Positions 29,018-39,494 of a stretch of DNA of 64,000 nt are shown in pieces; within the stretch, counting starts at the first letter, position 1; every line of letters starts with the position of its first letter. Both the position numbers and the translations under genes were made by a program. The notes beneath the pieces were generated by a model. The model saw only the letters and a list, made by a program, of their open reading frames with translations. It did no database searches and was not told where the DNA came from. Location: positions 4,512 through 68,511 of the forward strand of contig CAWARA010000024.1 of the NCBI GenBank assembly GCA_963784195.1, read 5' to 3'. The stretch is from CAVQAH01 sp963784195. GTDB lineage: Bacteria; Acidobacteriota; Vicinamibacteria; Vicinamibacterales; 2-12-FULL-66-21.

Positions 29018-30655
29018 TCATCGCTGATTCGACCGTCGAATCTCCTGCGGCTGCAGGTCAGTTTTCTTCGCGTGGTCGATGTACTGGGCCGCCGTCTTTT
29101 CGGAGAAGAAACCGTCTCGGCGCAAGGCCTCGGCGCTCTGCTGCACGCAGGCGACGTACCTCTCGCGCGTTATCGTCTCATCCGGCTTGAGCAGGCCCAG
29201 ACGCAGCCACGCTTGCTGCAATGACTCCCGTCGATCCCAGACGCCATTGCGATTCATGTCGACGAAGATCTTCTCCTCGTTGAGCGGCTCGAGCCCGCTG
29301 CCTGTGTATGGCGCGAACGCGATCGACGTCGCGGTCGTTGTCGTCGTGTAGTAGACGCCCATCGGGCAGGCGAGCTGCGGAAATGCGATCGCCGGGTTCT
29401 CGATCCGGCCGTCACGATCGGCGTCACCGATGTCGGCGACGTCGGAGCGGCTCGGCGGCGGCGCGACGGCCTTGTCGACCCAGGCGTCGAACATGGCGAA
29501 GAACTGCCCCCACATCGGCGCGATGGTCAGTCCCGGGCCGCTGCCAGCGTGGCTGATGCCCCGCACCTCGTACATCCTGAATTTTGCACCCACACCCTTG
29601 TCCTGCATGATCTTCGCGTTGCGACGCTTGTTCTCGAGATAGCTCTCCGACACCCAGTCGGGCCGTTTCGTCGGCCAGATGTTGTTGTAGCCCTGGTGGG
29701 CGACCTCGAACTGCGGCACCATTGCCGCGCGTTCTGCGTCGGTCGTGAACAGCACGTCTTTGCCACCCTTCATCACCACCGGCAGCCAGGTGCCCGCAGC
29801 CGAGTCGTCGACGAAGAAGCCGTCGAAGAACGGCTTGCCATCGGCGCGGCGATTGAGGCCAGCCGTGTAGTTCATGCCGCGGCCAATTCGCGCGCCGGCG
29901 GAGTGGCCATAGAAGTAGCGTCGTGTAGGCAGGCGCTTGAGCCGGCGCTCGAGGAACTTGTCGGCGACGTCGGTGAAGTCCTTGATGTAGGTCGCCGAAT
30001 CGTTGAAGGCGACGTAGTCGACCTTGGTGCCGTCCTCGAGTACCGCCTGCACACCCGTCGGCGGTGGACTGGCATTGCGGCCGAGGGCGACGGCGTTGGC
30101 GGCACGGCGTGTGACGGCGACGGCGAACCCGCGCGCCAGCAATTCCTCGGGATAAGCTCCCGCGCCACGCGCAGCGTTACCCCCGAGTCCGGCATCCCAC
30201 GAGCGGTCGGTGCCGGGTCCGGCACCGTGCGCCATCACCCAGACCCTGCCGTTCCACGCCGCCGGATCCTGGGGGAAGAACAGCGACATCGCTGCACCCT
30301 GCGCGCGGCGATAGTCGGCGAACGCCAGGACCGGCTCACCAGGATCGGCTGTCTGCGCAAAGGCCAGTTCCGGCGAATTGGTCATGTAGCCGCGATACTC
30401 GCCGGCTTTCGTGACGTAGCCTTCGGCAGTGCCGTCGAGGCCGATGTCGAGGCGGACGATCTGTTTGCCCGCGACTGCGACCTGTGACTCCACCATCTCG
30501 CACGACGTTGGGCCGACCTTGCGGCCCTTGACCTCGCGCGCCGCCGGCAACAAATCGTTGCAAGCCGTCTTTGCGGCCGGCTGCAACTCGACAGCGGCGG
30601 CCGGCGCCATGACGATCCCCAACGCCGCGACCAATCCCATGCTCCACCGTTTCAT
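29018..30655 (-). CDS. Secreted alpha/beta-hydrolase-like protein, paralogue 3
   Basis: This is an intact 545-residue paralogue. The start at 30655 follows AGGAGG and begins a signal peptide (MKRWSMGLVAALGIVMAPAA); the in-frame extension to 30682 is discarded. The family blocks are LDIGLDGTAEGYV, YFYGHSAGARIGRGMNY, FDGFFVDDSAAGTWLPVVMK, VPQFEVAHQGYNNIWP, SYLENKRRNA, ISHAGSGPGL, FVDMNRNGVWDRRE and ITRERYVACVQQSAEAL. It resembles paralogue 1 most closely in the N-terminal half. It is 20 bases downstream of the TonB-receptor fragment, which suggests that the ancestral unit was receptor plus hydrolase. The cellular place is probably periplasmic or secreted. Confidence 0.85.
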   Translation of the reverse strand: MKRWSMGLVAALGIVMAPAAAVELQPAAKTACNDLLPAAREVKGRKVGPTSCEMVESQVAVAGKQIVRLDIGLDGTAEGYVTKAGEYRGYMTNSPELAFAQTADPGEPVLAFADYRRAQGAAMSLFFPQDPAAWNGRVWVMAHGAGPGTDRSWDAGLGGNAARGAGAYPEELLARGFAVAVTRRAANAVALGRNASPPPTGVQAVLEDGTKVDYVAFNDSATYIKDFTDVADKFLERRLKRLPTRRYFYGHSAGARIGRGMNYTAGLNRRADGKPFFDGFFVDDSAAGTWLPVVMKGGKDVLFTTDAERAAMVPQFEVAHQGYNNIWPTKRPDWVSESYLENKRRNAKIMQDKGVGAKFRMYEVRGISHAGSGPGLTIAPMWGQFFAMFDAWVDKAVAPPPSRSDVADIGDADRDGRIENPAIAFPQLACPMGVYYTTTTTATSIAFAPYTGSGLEPLNEEKIFVDMNRNGVWDRRESLQQAWLRLGLLKPDETITRERYVACVQQSAEALRRDGFFSEKTAAQYIDHAKKTDLQPQEIRRSNQR

Positions 30656-30675
30656 GGCCTGCCTCCTGACGCTCG

Positions 30676-31905
<1,230 letters not shown>

Positions 31906-31983
31906 TCATGCCTGGCACTCCTTGGACACGTAGCACACGATCGAAAGATCACGCGGTATGTCGCGCGGCAGCGCAAGCCGGTA

Positions 31984-33597
31984 TCAGCGGCGCGGTGGCG
32001 GCGCGACGGGATCTTTGGGATCGAGGTCGGCCGTCGCCGCCTGCTGAAGGAACGTCGCGGCAGTCGCTTCTGAGATGAAGCCGTCAGCGCGCAGGCGTTC
32101 AGCGGCGGTCTTGATACAGGCGACGTACTTCTCGCGGGTCAGTTGTTCCGTCGCCGACAGAAGGCCGAGGCGTCGCCACGCCTGCGTCGGCGTTTCGCGA
32201 TAGTCCCAGACGCCGCTCCGGTTCATGTCGACGAAGACCTGGCCCCGATCGAGCGGTTCGAGGCCCTTGCCGGTGAATGCGGCGATGGTGGTCGTTCCAG
32301 CAGTGCTGGTCGGCGGGTAGAAAACGCCGAGCGGACAGGCCGCGGCTGGAAAGTCGAGCGCCGGCAGCTCGACGACACCGTCACGATCGACGTCGCCGAT
32401 CGCTGGCCAATCGGAGCGCGACGGCGGCGGCGCCGTGCCCCTGTCGACCCAAGTGTCGAGCATGCCGATGAAGCGATCCATCATGCTCGACAGCTCGAGC
32501 CCGCCGCCGCGGCCGTTGTGGCTGATATTGCGCACCTCGTAGGTCCGGAACTTCGCGGTCAGCCCCTTCTCTGTGAGAATGCGCGCGTTGTTCCGTTTGT
32601 TCTCGAGATAGCTCGAGGACATGTAGGCGGGCTTCCGTGACGGCCAGATGTTGTTGTACATCTGGTGCGCGATCTCGAGCTGCGGCATCATCGCCGCCTT
32701 GTCTGCGGCGGTCGCAAAGCTGATGTCCTTGCCGTCTTTCATCACTACCGGGAGCCAACCACCCGCCGCAGCATCGTCGAGCAGGAAGCCGTCGAAGATG
32801 GCGCGGCCGTCAGACTGATTCAGTCCGCCCGTGTAGTTGATGCCTCGGCCGATGCGGGCGCCGGCCGAGTGGCCGTAGAGATAGGTACGTGACGGTGCCA
32901 GGCCAAGGCGCTGTTCGATTACGCGGCGGGCGACAGCGGCGAAATCGATGATATAGCGCGCGGTGTCGTTGAAAGCGGCATAGTCGACTGTCGAACCGTC
33001 CTCGAGCGTGGCCAAGATCTCGCCGAGCCCCTCGGCCGACGTCCGCCGCGTCTTCACCACGGCAAATCCCTGCGCCACCATCTGGAGTTCGTAGGCATCG
33101 AGGCCGCGGGCCAGATTCGCCGGCTCGAGATTCTTGTCCCACACCCGCAGGTTCCCCTGCTTGAACGACACGCCGCGGCCGTGCGCGGTCACGAAGGCCT
33201 TGCCGTTCCACGCCGACCGATCGGCGGGAAGGACGATGCTCATCCCGGCGCCGTGATCGCGGCGATAGGCGGCGACCGCGAGGTAGATTGGACCCGGGTC
33301 GGCCGTCTGCTGGAAGACCAGATCGGGCACGTTGGTCAGGTACTCTTTGTAGTCCCCCGTCTTGGTCAGATAGCCTTCGACGGCGCCGTCGAGCCCGATG
33401 TCGATGCGAACGGAGGGTCTGTCACCGATGGTGCCCTGAGCTTCGATCATGCGGCACGAGGCCGGGCCGACCGGCTTGCCATTGACGTGCCGCGGCGCAG
33501 GCAGAAAGCTGTCGCAGGAGGAGTTTGCGACTTGCGCCTGCGCCGCGGCCGTGGCCCCGGCGGCCATCCCCAGCAGGATCGCGCTGGACACAGCCAC
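31984..33597 (-). CDS. Secreted alpha/beta-hydrolase-like protein, paralogue 4
   Basis: This is the fourth paralogue, about 537 residues, with blocks IDIGLDGAVEGYL, YLYGHSAGARIGRGINY, FDGFLLDDAAAGGWLPVVMK, MPQLEIAHQMYNNIWP, SYLENKRNNA, ISHNGRGGGLE and FVDMNRSGVWDYRETPTQAWRRLGLL. The N-terminus is uncertain. The frame is open upstream of GTG 33597 (reading LLSCSAVAVSSAILLGMAAG, signal-peptide-like), while an ATG at about 33632 lies one base out of phase, so another single-base error may hide the true start. It is the most upstream gene of the 23.3-33.6 kb minus-strand array. Function as for the family: secreted serine-type hydrolase, substrate unknown. Confidence 0.85.
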   Translation of the reverse strand: MAVSSAILLGMAAGATAAAQAQVANSSCDSFLPAPRHVNGKPVGPASCRMIEAQGTIGDRPSVRIDIGLDGAVEGYLTKTGDYKEYLTNVPDLVFQQTADPGPIYLAVAAYRRDHGAGMSIVLPADRSAWNGKAFVTAHGRGVSFKQGNLRVWDKNLEPANLARGLDAYELQMVAQGFAVVKTRRTSAEGLGEILATLEDGSTVDYAAFNDTARYIIDFAAVARRVIEQRLGLAPSRTYLYGHSAGARIGRGINYTGGLNQSDGRAIFDGFLLDDAAAGGWLPVVMKDGKDISFATAADKAAMMPQLEIAHQMYNNIWPSRKPAYMSSSYLENKRNNARILTEKGLTAKFRTYEVRNISHNGRGGGLELSSMMDRFIGMLDTWVDRGTAPPPSRSDWPAIGDVDRDGVVELPALDFPAAACPLGVFYPPTSTAGTTTIAAFTGKGLEPLDRGQVFVDMNRSGVWDYRETPTQAWRRLGLLSATEQLTREKYVACIKTAAERLRADGFISEATAATFLQQAATADLDPKDPVAPPPRR

Positions 33598-33861
33598 AGC
33601 GCTACAACTCAGCAGCTGACCGATCGAGTCATTAGGACTACTCTCAGTTGCGGTTGAGAATCAACACGTCTGACCGACGCGATCGTCCGCGTCAATGGTC
33701 CGACCATAGAATGCGGCGGATTATGGGGTCGCGCTAGCGTGTTGTCAATATGTAACAGTTGCGGCGAACGCAAAATCCGAGCACGAACAGCGTCCACCGG
33801 CCGTCCGGCGCGCCCGGTTGCGGCCCACCGCGGGGTATTGCCGTTCGTCGCAAAACCGGTA

Positions 33862-34647
33862 TCAGGAGAGCAGGCGGTCGCGGTAGCTGCGGCTCATTCG
33901 AAGAACGCGAGCATCGTTCAGCACCACGTCGAAGTCACCGGAAACCTGCGGCGCGATCTCGGTAACGCGATCGAGGTTGACGATCGTTGAGCGATGGATA
34001 CGAGCGAAGGAGCGCGGATCGAGCCGGCGTTCGAGTTCCGACAACGTCATCCGTACGAGAAACGACCGGCCGCGGGCGTTGAGCCGGACGTAGTCGCCGG
34101 CTGATTCGATGAAGTGGACCTCGCCGACATTGAGCAGGAGAAACCGGTTTCGATCCTTGACGGCGACGCGCGTCAGGAACTGCGGGACAACGGCGGGGGT
34201 CTCCGGCGTCGCGGCTGCACTCTCGTGGCCGTACGCGTGCAGCAGATCGGCGATCCGCTGGTGCAGCCGCTGGAGCTCGTCTGCATGCGACACGGCGCGG
34301 CGCGCCCGATCCAGTGCATCGCGGAACCGTCGGCCGTCGATCGGTTTCAGCAGATAGTCGAGGGCGTGCGATTCGAATGCCTTGATCGCGTATGACTCGA
34401 ACGCGGTCACCAGAATCACCGCCGGCAGGTGGACGTCGGCGAGCCGCTCGAGTACCTGGAAGCCATCGAGCCCTGGCATCTGCACATCGAGAAAGATCAG
34501 ATCGGGTACCAAAGCGTGGGCCGCGGCGACGGCGGTCGGGCCGTCTGCCGCCTCACCGACGACCTCGATGTTCGGCTCGTCCTGCAGGCGGAGCCGGATA
34601 CCCTCTCTCGCCAGCGGCGCGTCATCGACGATCAGCACCCTGATCAT
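33862..34647 (-). CDS. LytTR-family response regulator
   Basis: The 261-residue protein has an N-terminal receiver domain (acidic pair Asp8-Asp9, phospho-acceptor Asp54 in IFLDVQMPG, Lys in YLLKP) and a C-terminal LytTR DNA-binding domain (about residues 157-258: FLTRVAVKDRNRFLLLNVGEV, SFARIHRSTIVNLDRV). It belongs to the LytR/AlgR group, which bind direct repeats upstream of target promoters. The ATG overlaps the histidine kinase stop (ATGA at 34644-34647), giving a coupled two-component pair. Targets are not evident. Confidence 0.95.
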   Translation of the reverse strand: MIRVLIVDDAPLAREGIRLRLQDEPNIEVVGEAADGPTAVAAAHALVPDLIFLDVQMPGLDGFQVLERLADVHLPAVILVTAFESYAIKAFESHALDYLLKPIDGRRFRDALDRARRAVSHADELQRLHQRIADLLHAYGHESAAATPETPAVVPQFLTRVAVKDRNRFLLLNVGEVHFIESAGDYVRLNARGRSFLVRMTLSELERRLDPRSFARIHRSTIVNLDRVTEIAPQVSGDFDVVLNDARVLRMSRSYRDRLLS

Positions 34648-35799
34648 GAGACGAAGCTCGCATCCACTGGAGCGCCAGCAAGGCGGGGATGATAGGGCAG
34701 CGTGATGGTGACCGACGCGCCCCCGTCGTGTGAGCAGTCATACACGAGCTGATGTTTCGGCCCGTAGAGTTCCGACAGCCGCGCCTCGGTGTTGCGCAGG
34801 CCGATGCCCGGCGTCGCCGTCCGTCGAAACCCTGGCCCGTCATCGACGACGGAGATGCGGAGCGCGTCGGTCTCGCGGAATGCTGCGACCGTGATCCGGC
34901 CCGCGCCGGGCCGTGCTGCAATGCCGTGGCGAATCGCATTCTCGACGATCGGTTGCAGGATCATGCTGGGCACCAGCGCCCTTCGGGCCTCCGGCGTGAC
35001 GTCGGTACTCGACGGTGAGTCGTTCGCCGATCGACAGCCGCACGATTTCGAGATAGCCGTCCAGGAATTCCATCTCCTGCTCGAGCGCGATCTGGTGCGG
35101 CCGCTTGCTGTCGAGCGAGATTCTGACCAGATTGCCCAGGCGGGTGAGCGTATCGACGACGGCTGCGTGGTCCCCCCGTAGCGCGAGCGCGGAGATTGCG
35201 TTCAACGTGTTGAAAAAGAAATGCGGATCGAGTTGGGCCTTCAAGGCATCGAGCCGGGCTTCGGTGAGCCGGGCCTGGGTCTGAGCCGCCAGCAGCTCCT
35301 GATCGCGCAAATCGCGGTGATAGCGAGCCGCCGAGACGGCGAGCAGAAAGGTCCAGTAGGTGAGAAAGTCGCTCGAAAAGTTCGTCCGCACCAGCCGGAA
35401 CACTCGGGTGCCGAGCGTGACCTCGGCATTGACCCGGCTGGGCGTGAACGCAAACGTCATCGAATAGATGAACAGATGTACGTAGCCGAACCCGATCGCC
35501 GCAACAACGTGAATCAGCGGGCTCTTCCACGTGCTGAGGTTCAGCGGGTATGCCATCGAGAACTTGAACACGTAGTGCAGCAGCGCGGCGTAGATGAGCC
35601 AGAACAACGTGACTCGGTAGACGACGGAGATCAATGAGACGTCACGGCCTCCGCCGCGGGCACCCAGGTAGACATGCACGGTGTCGAGCAAGCAGACCGC
35701 CAACACAATACCCAGCACGGCCACGCGGGTCCGCGTTGACAAGGAGTGAGCGGACGAGGTGGGCTCGATCGCGCGATCCACAGGTGACCCCCGCGGCAT
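34644..35799 (-). CDS. LytS-type sensor histidine kinase, one frameshift near 35000
   Basis: The membrane-bound sensor kinase is about 385 residues. The N-terminus has four hydrophobic helices (VAVLGIVLAVCLLDTVHVYL; YRVTLFWLIYAALLHYVF; IHVVAAIGFGYVHLFIYSMTF; and a fourth). A His_kinase block with the phospho-accepting His follows in QLDPHFFFNTLNAIS, and then the ATPase domain with LQPIVENAIRHG (N box) and VVDDGPGFRR/GIGLRNTEARL (G boxes). The N box onward is one base out of frame with the front part; the shift is between about 34985 and 35020. Codon 9 or 10 of the open frame (35802/35799) is the likely start. It pairs with the LytTR regulator downstream. Confidence 0.9.
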
Positions 35800-35877
35800 C
35801 ATAGCCAGACCACACGTCGGGAACAATGCCCCCAGTCGTCCTCCGTGGAGGACCTGAGCAGGGGAGACGCACGCGCG

Positions 35878-37590
35878 TCACCGAGCCAGCCTGAACGCCG
35901 CCATCTCTTCGCCGTTGCGCACGAGCAGCACGTCTCCGACGAGCACGGGATGGTTCCACGTCTTCCCCTCGATCGCCTTGAACTTCGCAATCTCGCGGTG
36001 CTGGTCGGGGGAGGCTGCCACGAGTACGAGGTCGCCCTCCTCCGACACGACGAGCAGAAGATCCTGCTGGGGGAGCAGGAGCATCTGGCCGGCCCCGTAA
36101 CGGCCGCCCTTCCAGACGCGCTCTCCGGTCTCGAGGTTGATGGCCGAGAGGATGGTGCCGTCGAAGCCGTAGGCGTGTCCTTTGTGGACCACGAAGTCAT
36201 TGAGGTACGGCTTCAGCCCACGCGACGCCCAGCGCTCCTCGACCTTCCACGAGCCGTCGGGGTCGCGCGACACCGCGAGGCGGCGCACGCCCAGACCGCG
36301 CAGCGCTTCGCCCGATGGCGCCAGCACACTGCCGTCATCGAGCACCCGTGGCTGGACGATGCCAATCCCGTTTTCGGCGTGATTTGCCCAGAGGATGCGG
36401 CCGTCGAGCCCGACGCTGGTGATGCCGCCGCCGTTCATCAGCAGGATCTGTGGAACGCCGGCCAGCGTCGCGGGCTGTGGAGAGCTGTAGCCGCCGCCGC
36501 TTGTTTTCTGCGTCCAGCGTGGCGTGCCGCTCGTGAGATCGTAAGCGGCAAGACGTCCCGAAACCGCCGCCACAAGAACATCGCCGACGACCAGCGGCGA
36601 CGATGCAAACCCCCAGTCCGGCCGCCGAGCCCCCGTGTCGCTTTCCGCATTGCGCGTCCAGATGCGGGCGCCGGTTCTCGCGTCCAGGGCATTCACGATG
36701 CCGGTCGCGCCCATGGCATAGACACGGCCGTCGTGTACCGTCGGTGTTCCGCGCGGTCCTGCGCCTCCAGCCGCCTCGTAGAATCGCGCCGCGTCCTGGT
36801 GACGCCACACTGGTTCGCCCGTGCTCAGCCTGTAGGCGGAGATCAGCTCGTAGTCGCCGCGCTGCTCCTGTGTGAAAATCAGCTCTCCGGCGACGGCGAA
36901 CGACGACCATCCTGGCCCGACCCTGCGGCGCCAGATCTGCATGGGCTTCGCCGCGTTCCAGTCGCTGTTGATGCGCACGCCGTCGAGCACGGCGTTGCGC
37001 TCCCGGCCACGGAAGCCGCTCCAAAGGATTGGCGCCACGGCGAGATCGCCGGCGGGAACCGGGGGCTTCGCAGTGGCGTCAGCCGCCTCTATTGCAGTTA
37101 GCAGTCGCTCCTCCGCAGTCGGAGTCCATCGCCATGCGAGCTGCGGATTCGCCTCCCCCTTGATGCCGTCGGTGCGCGCGAGGACCCACACGCCGCTGCC
37201 CAGGAGAATTGCCACCGCCATCGTCGCCCATCGAACCCCCCGCGAGGAGCGCCGGGACAGGATGGCCCCCGCAACCAGGAATGGCGGGACGGTCGCGGGA
37301 AGCAGAAACACGAACAACATCCCTCCCCCCGCGCCGCCGATCGACGGATGTGCGACGAGCTGCGTCATGACGGCGGCCAGCGCGATCAGCAAGACCCCGC
37401 CGATCCTTTCCAACCACGGAGCGCGGCTGAAGAAGAGCCACCAGAGAAGGATGAGCCCGGCGCCGGCCGCTCCTGCCAGAAGGGCGATCAGGGCATCGCC
37501 CGCCACGAACGGCGCGATGACGAAGCGCGCGAACACGACGATGATGGCCCCGGCAACGCCGGGCCAGAGGCGCAGCGGTTTCTCGCTCAT
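35878..37590 (-). CDS. Membrane protein with PQQ-like beta-propeller domain
   Basis: The 570-residue protein has about five N-terminal hydrophobic helices (to residue 135). A soluble domain of PQQ-like/BamB-type repeats follows; each unit ends in patterns such as LSTGEPVWRHQ, LDARTGARIWTRN, YDLTSGTPRWTQ and INLETGERVWKG. It lacks dehydrogenase active-site residues, so it is a structural or binding propeller and not a PQQ enzyme. Its ATG overlaps the XRE regulator stop (ATGA), which places it as third gene of a DUF2975-XRE-propeller operon. The role is unknown. Confidence 0.88.
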   Translation of the reverse strand: MSEKPLRLWPGVAGAIIVVFARFVIAPFVAGDALIALLAGAAGAGLILLWWLFFSRAPWLERIGGVLLIALAAVMTQLVAHPSIGGAGGGMLFVFLLPATVPPFLVAGAILSRRSSRGVRWATMAVAILLGSGVWVLARTDGIKGEANPQLAWRWTPTAEERLLTAIEAADATAKPPVPAGDLAVAPILWSGFRGRERNAVLDGVRINSDWNAAKPMQIWRRRVGPGWSSFAVAGELIFTQEQRGDYELISAYRLSTGEPVWRHQDAARFYEAAGGAGPRGTPTVHDGRVYAMGATGIVNALDARTGARIWTRNAESDTGARRPDWGFASSPLVVGDVLVAAVSGRLAAYDLTSGTPRWTQKTSGGGYSSPQPATLAGVPQILLMNGGGITSVGLDGRILWANHAENGIGIVQPRVLDDGSVLAPSGEALRGLGVRRLAVSRDPDGSWKVEERWASRGLKPYLNDFVVHKGHAYGFDGTILSAINLETGERVWKGGRYGAGQMLLLPQQDLLLVVSEEGDLVLVAASPDQHREIAKFKAIEGKTWNHPVLVGDVLLVRNGEEMAAFRLAR

Positions 37591-37844
37591 CGGCTTACGC
37601 TCCGTCTGCTCGCCTGTGCCGGCCGTTTTTCTTCTACTTGCTCCGGCTCAAAGCGCAGAATGTCGCCAGGCTGGCACTCGAGCGCCTCGCAGATTGCGTC
37701 GAGCGTCGAGAAGCGAATCGCGCGCGCCTTCCCGGTCTTGAGGATCGACAGATTGGCAAGCGTGATTCCGATCCGATCCGCGAGATCGGTCAGCGTCATC
37801 CGTCGGTCGTAAAGCAGGTCGTCGAGCTTGACGGCGATCGCCAT
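37587..37844 (-). CDS. XRE/Cro-CI family regulator (YozG-like)
   Basis: This 85-residue protein is almost entirely a helix-turn-helix domain: MTLTDLADRIGITLANLSILKTGKARAIRFSTLDAICEALECQPGDIL. Small XRE proteins of this type are the usual companions of DUF2975 membrane proteins. The ATG at 37844 overlaps the DUF2975 stop by one base. It probably represses its own operon by binding the AT-rich repeat cluster at 38390-38450 (inference). Confidence 0.93.
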   Translation of the reverse strand: MAIAVKLDDLLYDRRMTLTDLADRIGITLANLSILKTGKARAIRFSTLDAICEALECQPGDILRFEPEQVEEKRPAQASRRSVSR

Positions 37845-38365
37845 CACACCGTCCCCTCGACGTCTTCGCGCATGTGCGTGCCTTCCGCGAACACGCGGGC
37901 CAGCAGGAACGTGAGGAGTACGGCGAGCCAGCCGTTGATCGAAAAACCGGCATCGATATCGACCGGATGCGCCGGAGTCGAAATGCCCTTGGCGATCGCT
38001 TCGATGACGGGGCTGAGAAGCTGCAGCGCGAGCAGCGACCAGGCGATCGCCTGCAATCGGGACGCGTTCGCGGCGACGAACGGGTCGCCCGCGCGAACCG
38101 TCACAACGATCGCGAGCAGCCGTTTGAGGATGGCGTAGTTCAGCGGGATAGTGACGAGACCGAGCACGGCGATGGCGCGCAGGCCCATGACCACCCGATC
38201 TGCCTCGAGCGAAGGCGAGAGGTCTAAAGCGCTAATGATCCATTGCTCGTTCGGGATGACGAACAGCAGAGCGAGGATCACGGGGACCATCAGCCAGTTC
38301 ACTACGATGAGGATCCGCAGCACGAGGTACGTGATCGGCAGCGCCGCTGAGTAAGTTCGCGACAT
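37844..38365 (-). CDS. DUF2975 family membrane protein
   Basis: The 173-residue protein has four predicted membrane helices (ITYLVLRILIVVNWLMVPVILALLFVI; AIAVLGLVTIPLNYAILKRL; a third around LQAIAWSLLALQLLSPVIEAI; and INGWLAVLLTFLLARVFAEG). The conserved DUF2975 middle (LLAIVVTVRAGDPFVAANASRLQAIAW) and the ending VFAEGTHMREDVEGTV are clear. ATG 38365 follows GGAGG; the frame extension to 38389 is rejected. It is the first gene of the operon with the XRE regulator. The family function is unknown. Confidence 0.93.
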   Translation of the reverse strand: MSRTYSAALPITYLVLRILIVVNWLMVPVILALLFVIPNEQWIISALDLSPSLEADRVVMGLRAIAVLGLVTIPLNYAILKRLLAIVVTVRAGDPFVAANASRLQAIAWSLLALQLLSPVIEAIAKGISTPAHPVDIDAGFSINGWLAVLLTFLLARVFAEGTHMREDVEGTV

Positions 38366-38389
38366 TTTGTGGCCCTCCAAGAACTCCAA

Positions 38390-38450
38390 ATATCGATAAA
38401 CGATAACTCACATATCGATATTAGGCAAGTCTTGTATTGTTCTTCGATAT
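38390..38450 (-). promoter_or_regulatory. AT-rich promoter/operator with three ATATCGAT-type repeats
   Basis: In strongly GC-rich surroundings this 60-base stretch is AT-rich. It carries ATATCGATA (38390-38398), the palindrome ATATCGATAT (38412-38421) and CGATAT (38445-38450). On the minus strand, TTGCCT and TATCGT separated by 17 bases could be -35 and -10 boxes. The position just upstream of DUF2975 suits autoregulation by the XRE protein. Confidence 0.5.
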
Positions 38451-38458
38451 CTAGCCAC

Positions 38459-38548
38459 CTTCCGCGATCCTCGGCGAGGTGCGCGGGCCCAGAGTGATCG
38501 ATCTTGGTTGCGGCGCTGAACGATTACGGGCGATGAGGTCGAAGCCGT
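38459..38548 (+). pseudogene. Fragment resembling a methyltransferase motif I
   Basis: A plus-strand frame reads ILGEVRGPRVIDLGCGAERLRAM, the SAM-binding motif I of a Rossmann methyltransferase with its preceding helix. Nothing else of such a gene is visible on either side: the DUF2975 operator precedes it and the oppositely oriented methyltransferase ends at 38549. It may be a relic; chance similarity is possible. Confidence 0.3.
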
Positions 38549-39421
38549 CTATGGCACTGCGGCGGTGCAGATGCGATTGACGGAACGTGCCGGCAGGTTG
38601 CTTCCCTCGGGCAAGTAGCGCGTGCCGAGCTCACCGTAGCCGAAATCAGTGACCACCGTCAGTCCTCGTTGTTTGACAAACGAACGGGCATCGTCGCCCG
38701 GCATCCCAAACACAAACGGTTCCCCCACGGCGGCCACTCGGCCGGTGGTTTCTCGAAGAGACGGCGTTGGGGCCCGCAACCCACTCTCGAGGAAGTAGTC
38801 AAACACGAGAAGACTGCCCGGTGCGGCGTTCGTGGCGACAAACCGGAGCGTCGCATCGATCGCCGACTCGGGGATGTACATCGTCACACCCTCCCAAATG
38901 AAGAGGCTCTTCGCCTTTCGATCGAAGCCGGCGCTATTCAGTACGATCGCCAAGTCCTGTTTTGCGAAGTCGATCGGCACGTACGAAACGTGGCCCGGCA
39001 ACGAGCCAAGGATCTCGCGCACGCGCTTCTTCTTGTATTCCTGCGTTGCCGGGAGGTCGAGCTCGAAGACGCGTCCGCTACGCAGGGCATCGATTCGGTA
39101 AGCACGAGAATCCAGCCCCGCGCCCAGGTTCACGATCTGGCTGATGCCCGTTTTGAGACTGTTCTCGACAACGTCGTCGATGTGACGGGTCCGCACGTGG
39201 ACCGCACGGGCAAGTGCGCCTCTGTTCCCCAGCATTGCCCACGCGCTTTCGGTGTCCATTGCCAATGCGGCGAGCAGTATGTCGGACCCGGCCTCTTTCA
39301 GAAGACGACGCTCCTCGACGCCCAAGAACGGTTCGGCAAGGCGATCCGCATTGCGAATACTCGGATTAGGATGTGTCAAACACCCTTCGCTCCCCTTGGC
39401 GAGCTTCGGAGGGCAAGCCAA
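38549..39421 (-). CDS. LCMT/TIGR00027-type SAM-dependent methyltransferase
   Basis: The protein of up to 290 residues belongs to the class I methyltransferases of the leucine carboxyl methyltransferase (Ppm1/LCMT) family. It has RTRHIDDVVENSLKTGISQIVNLGAGLDSRAYR (motif I as NLGAGLDSRAYR), VFELDLPATQEYKKKRV, VPIDFAKQDL, and SLFIWEGVTMYIPESAIDATLRFVATN. The usual N-terminal 30-40 residues are poorly matched and the only upstream start is TTG 39421, so the start is uncertain. Such enzymes in actinobacteria and acidobacteria modify polyketides or small acids; the substrate here is unknown. It is divergent from the AspT-type transporter. Confidence 0.82.
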   Translation of the reverse strand: MACPPKLAKGSEGCLTHPNPSIRNADRLAEPFLGVEERRLLKEAGSDILLAALAMDTESAWAMLGNRGALARAVHVRTRHIDDVVENSLKTGISQIVNLGAGLDSRAYRIDALRSGRVFELDLPATQEYKKKRVREILGSLPGHVSYVPIDFAKQDLAIVLNSAGFDRKAKSLFIWEGVTMYIPESAIDATLRFVATNAAPGSLLVFDYFLESGLRAPTPSLRETTGRVAAVGEPFVFGMPGDDARSFVKQRGLTVVTDFGYGELGTRYLPEGSNLPARSVNRICTAAVP

Positions 39422-39494
39422 CCGTGCTGTCGCTGAAATGACTCATGCGATTCGCCAGATCTGCGCTAAGGTGACGGCGAACGGGAGGAACTGC

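Noticed and set aside
27148..29190. 680-codon plus-strand open frame
   Set aside because: It is antisense to hydrolase paralogue 2, which has a signal peptide and conserved motifs. Composition is Arg/His-rich, as expected for a GC-driven shadow.
35878..37590. PQQ-dependent dehydrogenase
   Set aside because: Only propeller repeats are present behind membrane helices. No cofactor-binding or catalytic residues and no heme motif are seen.
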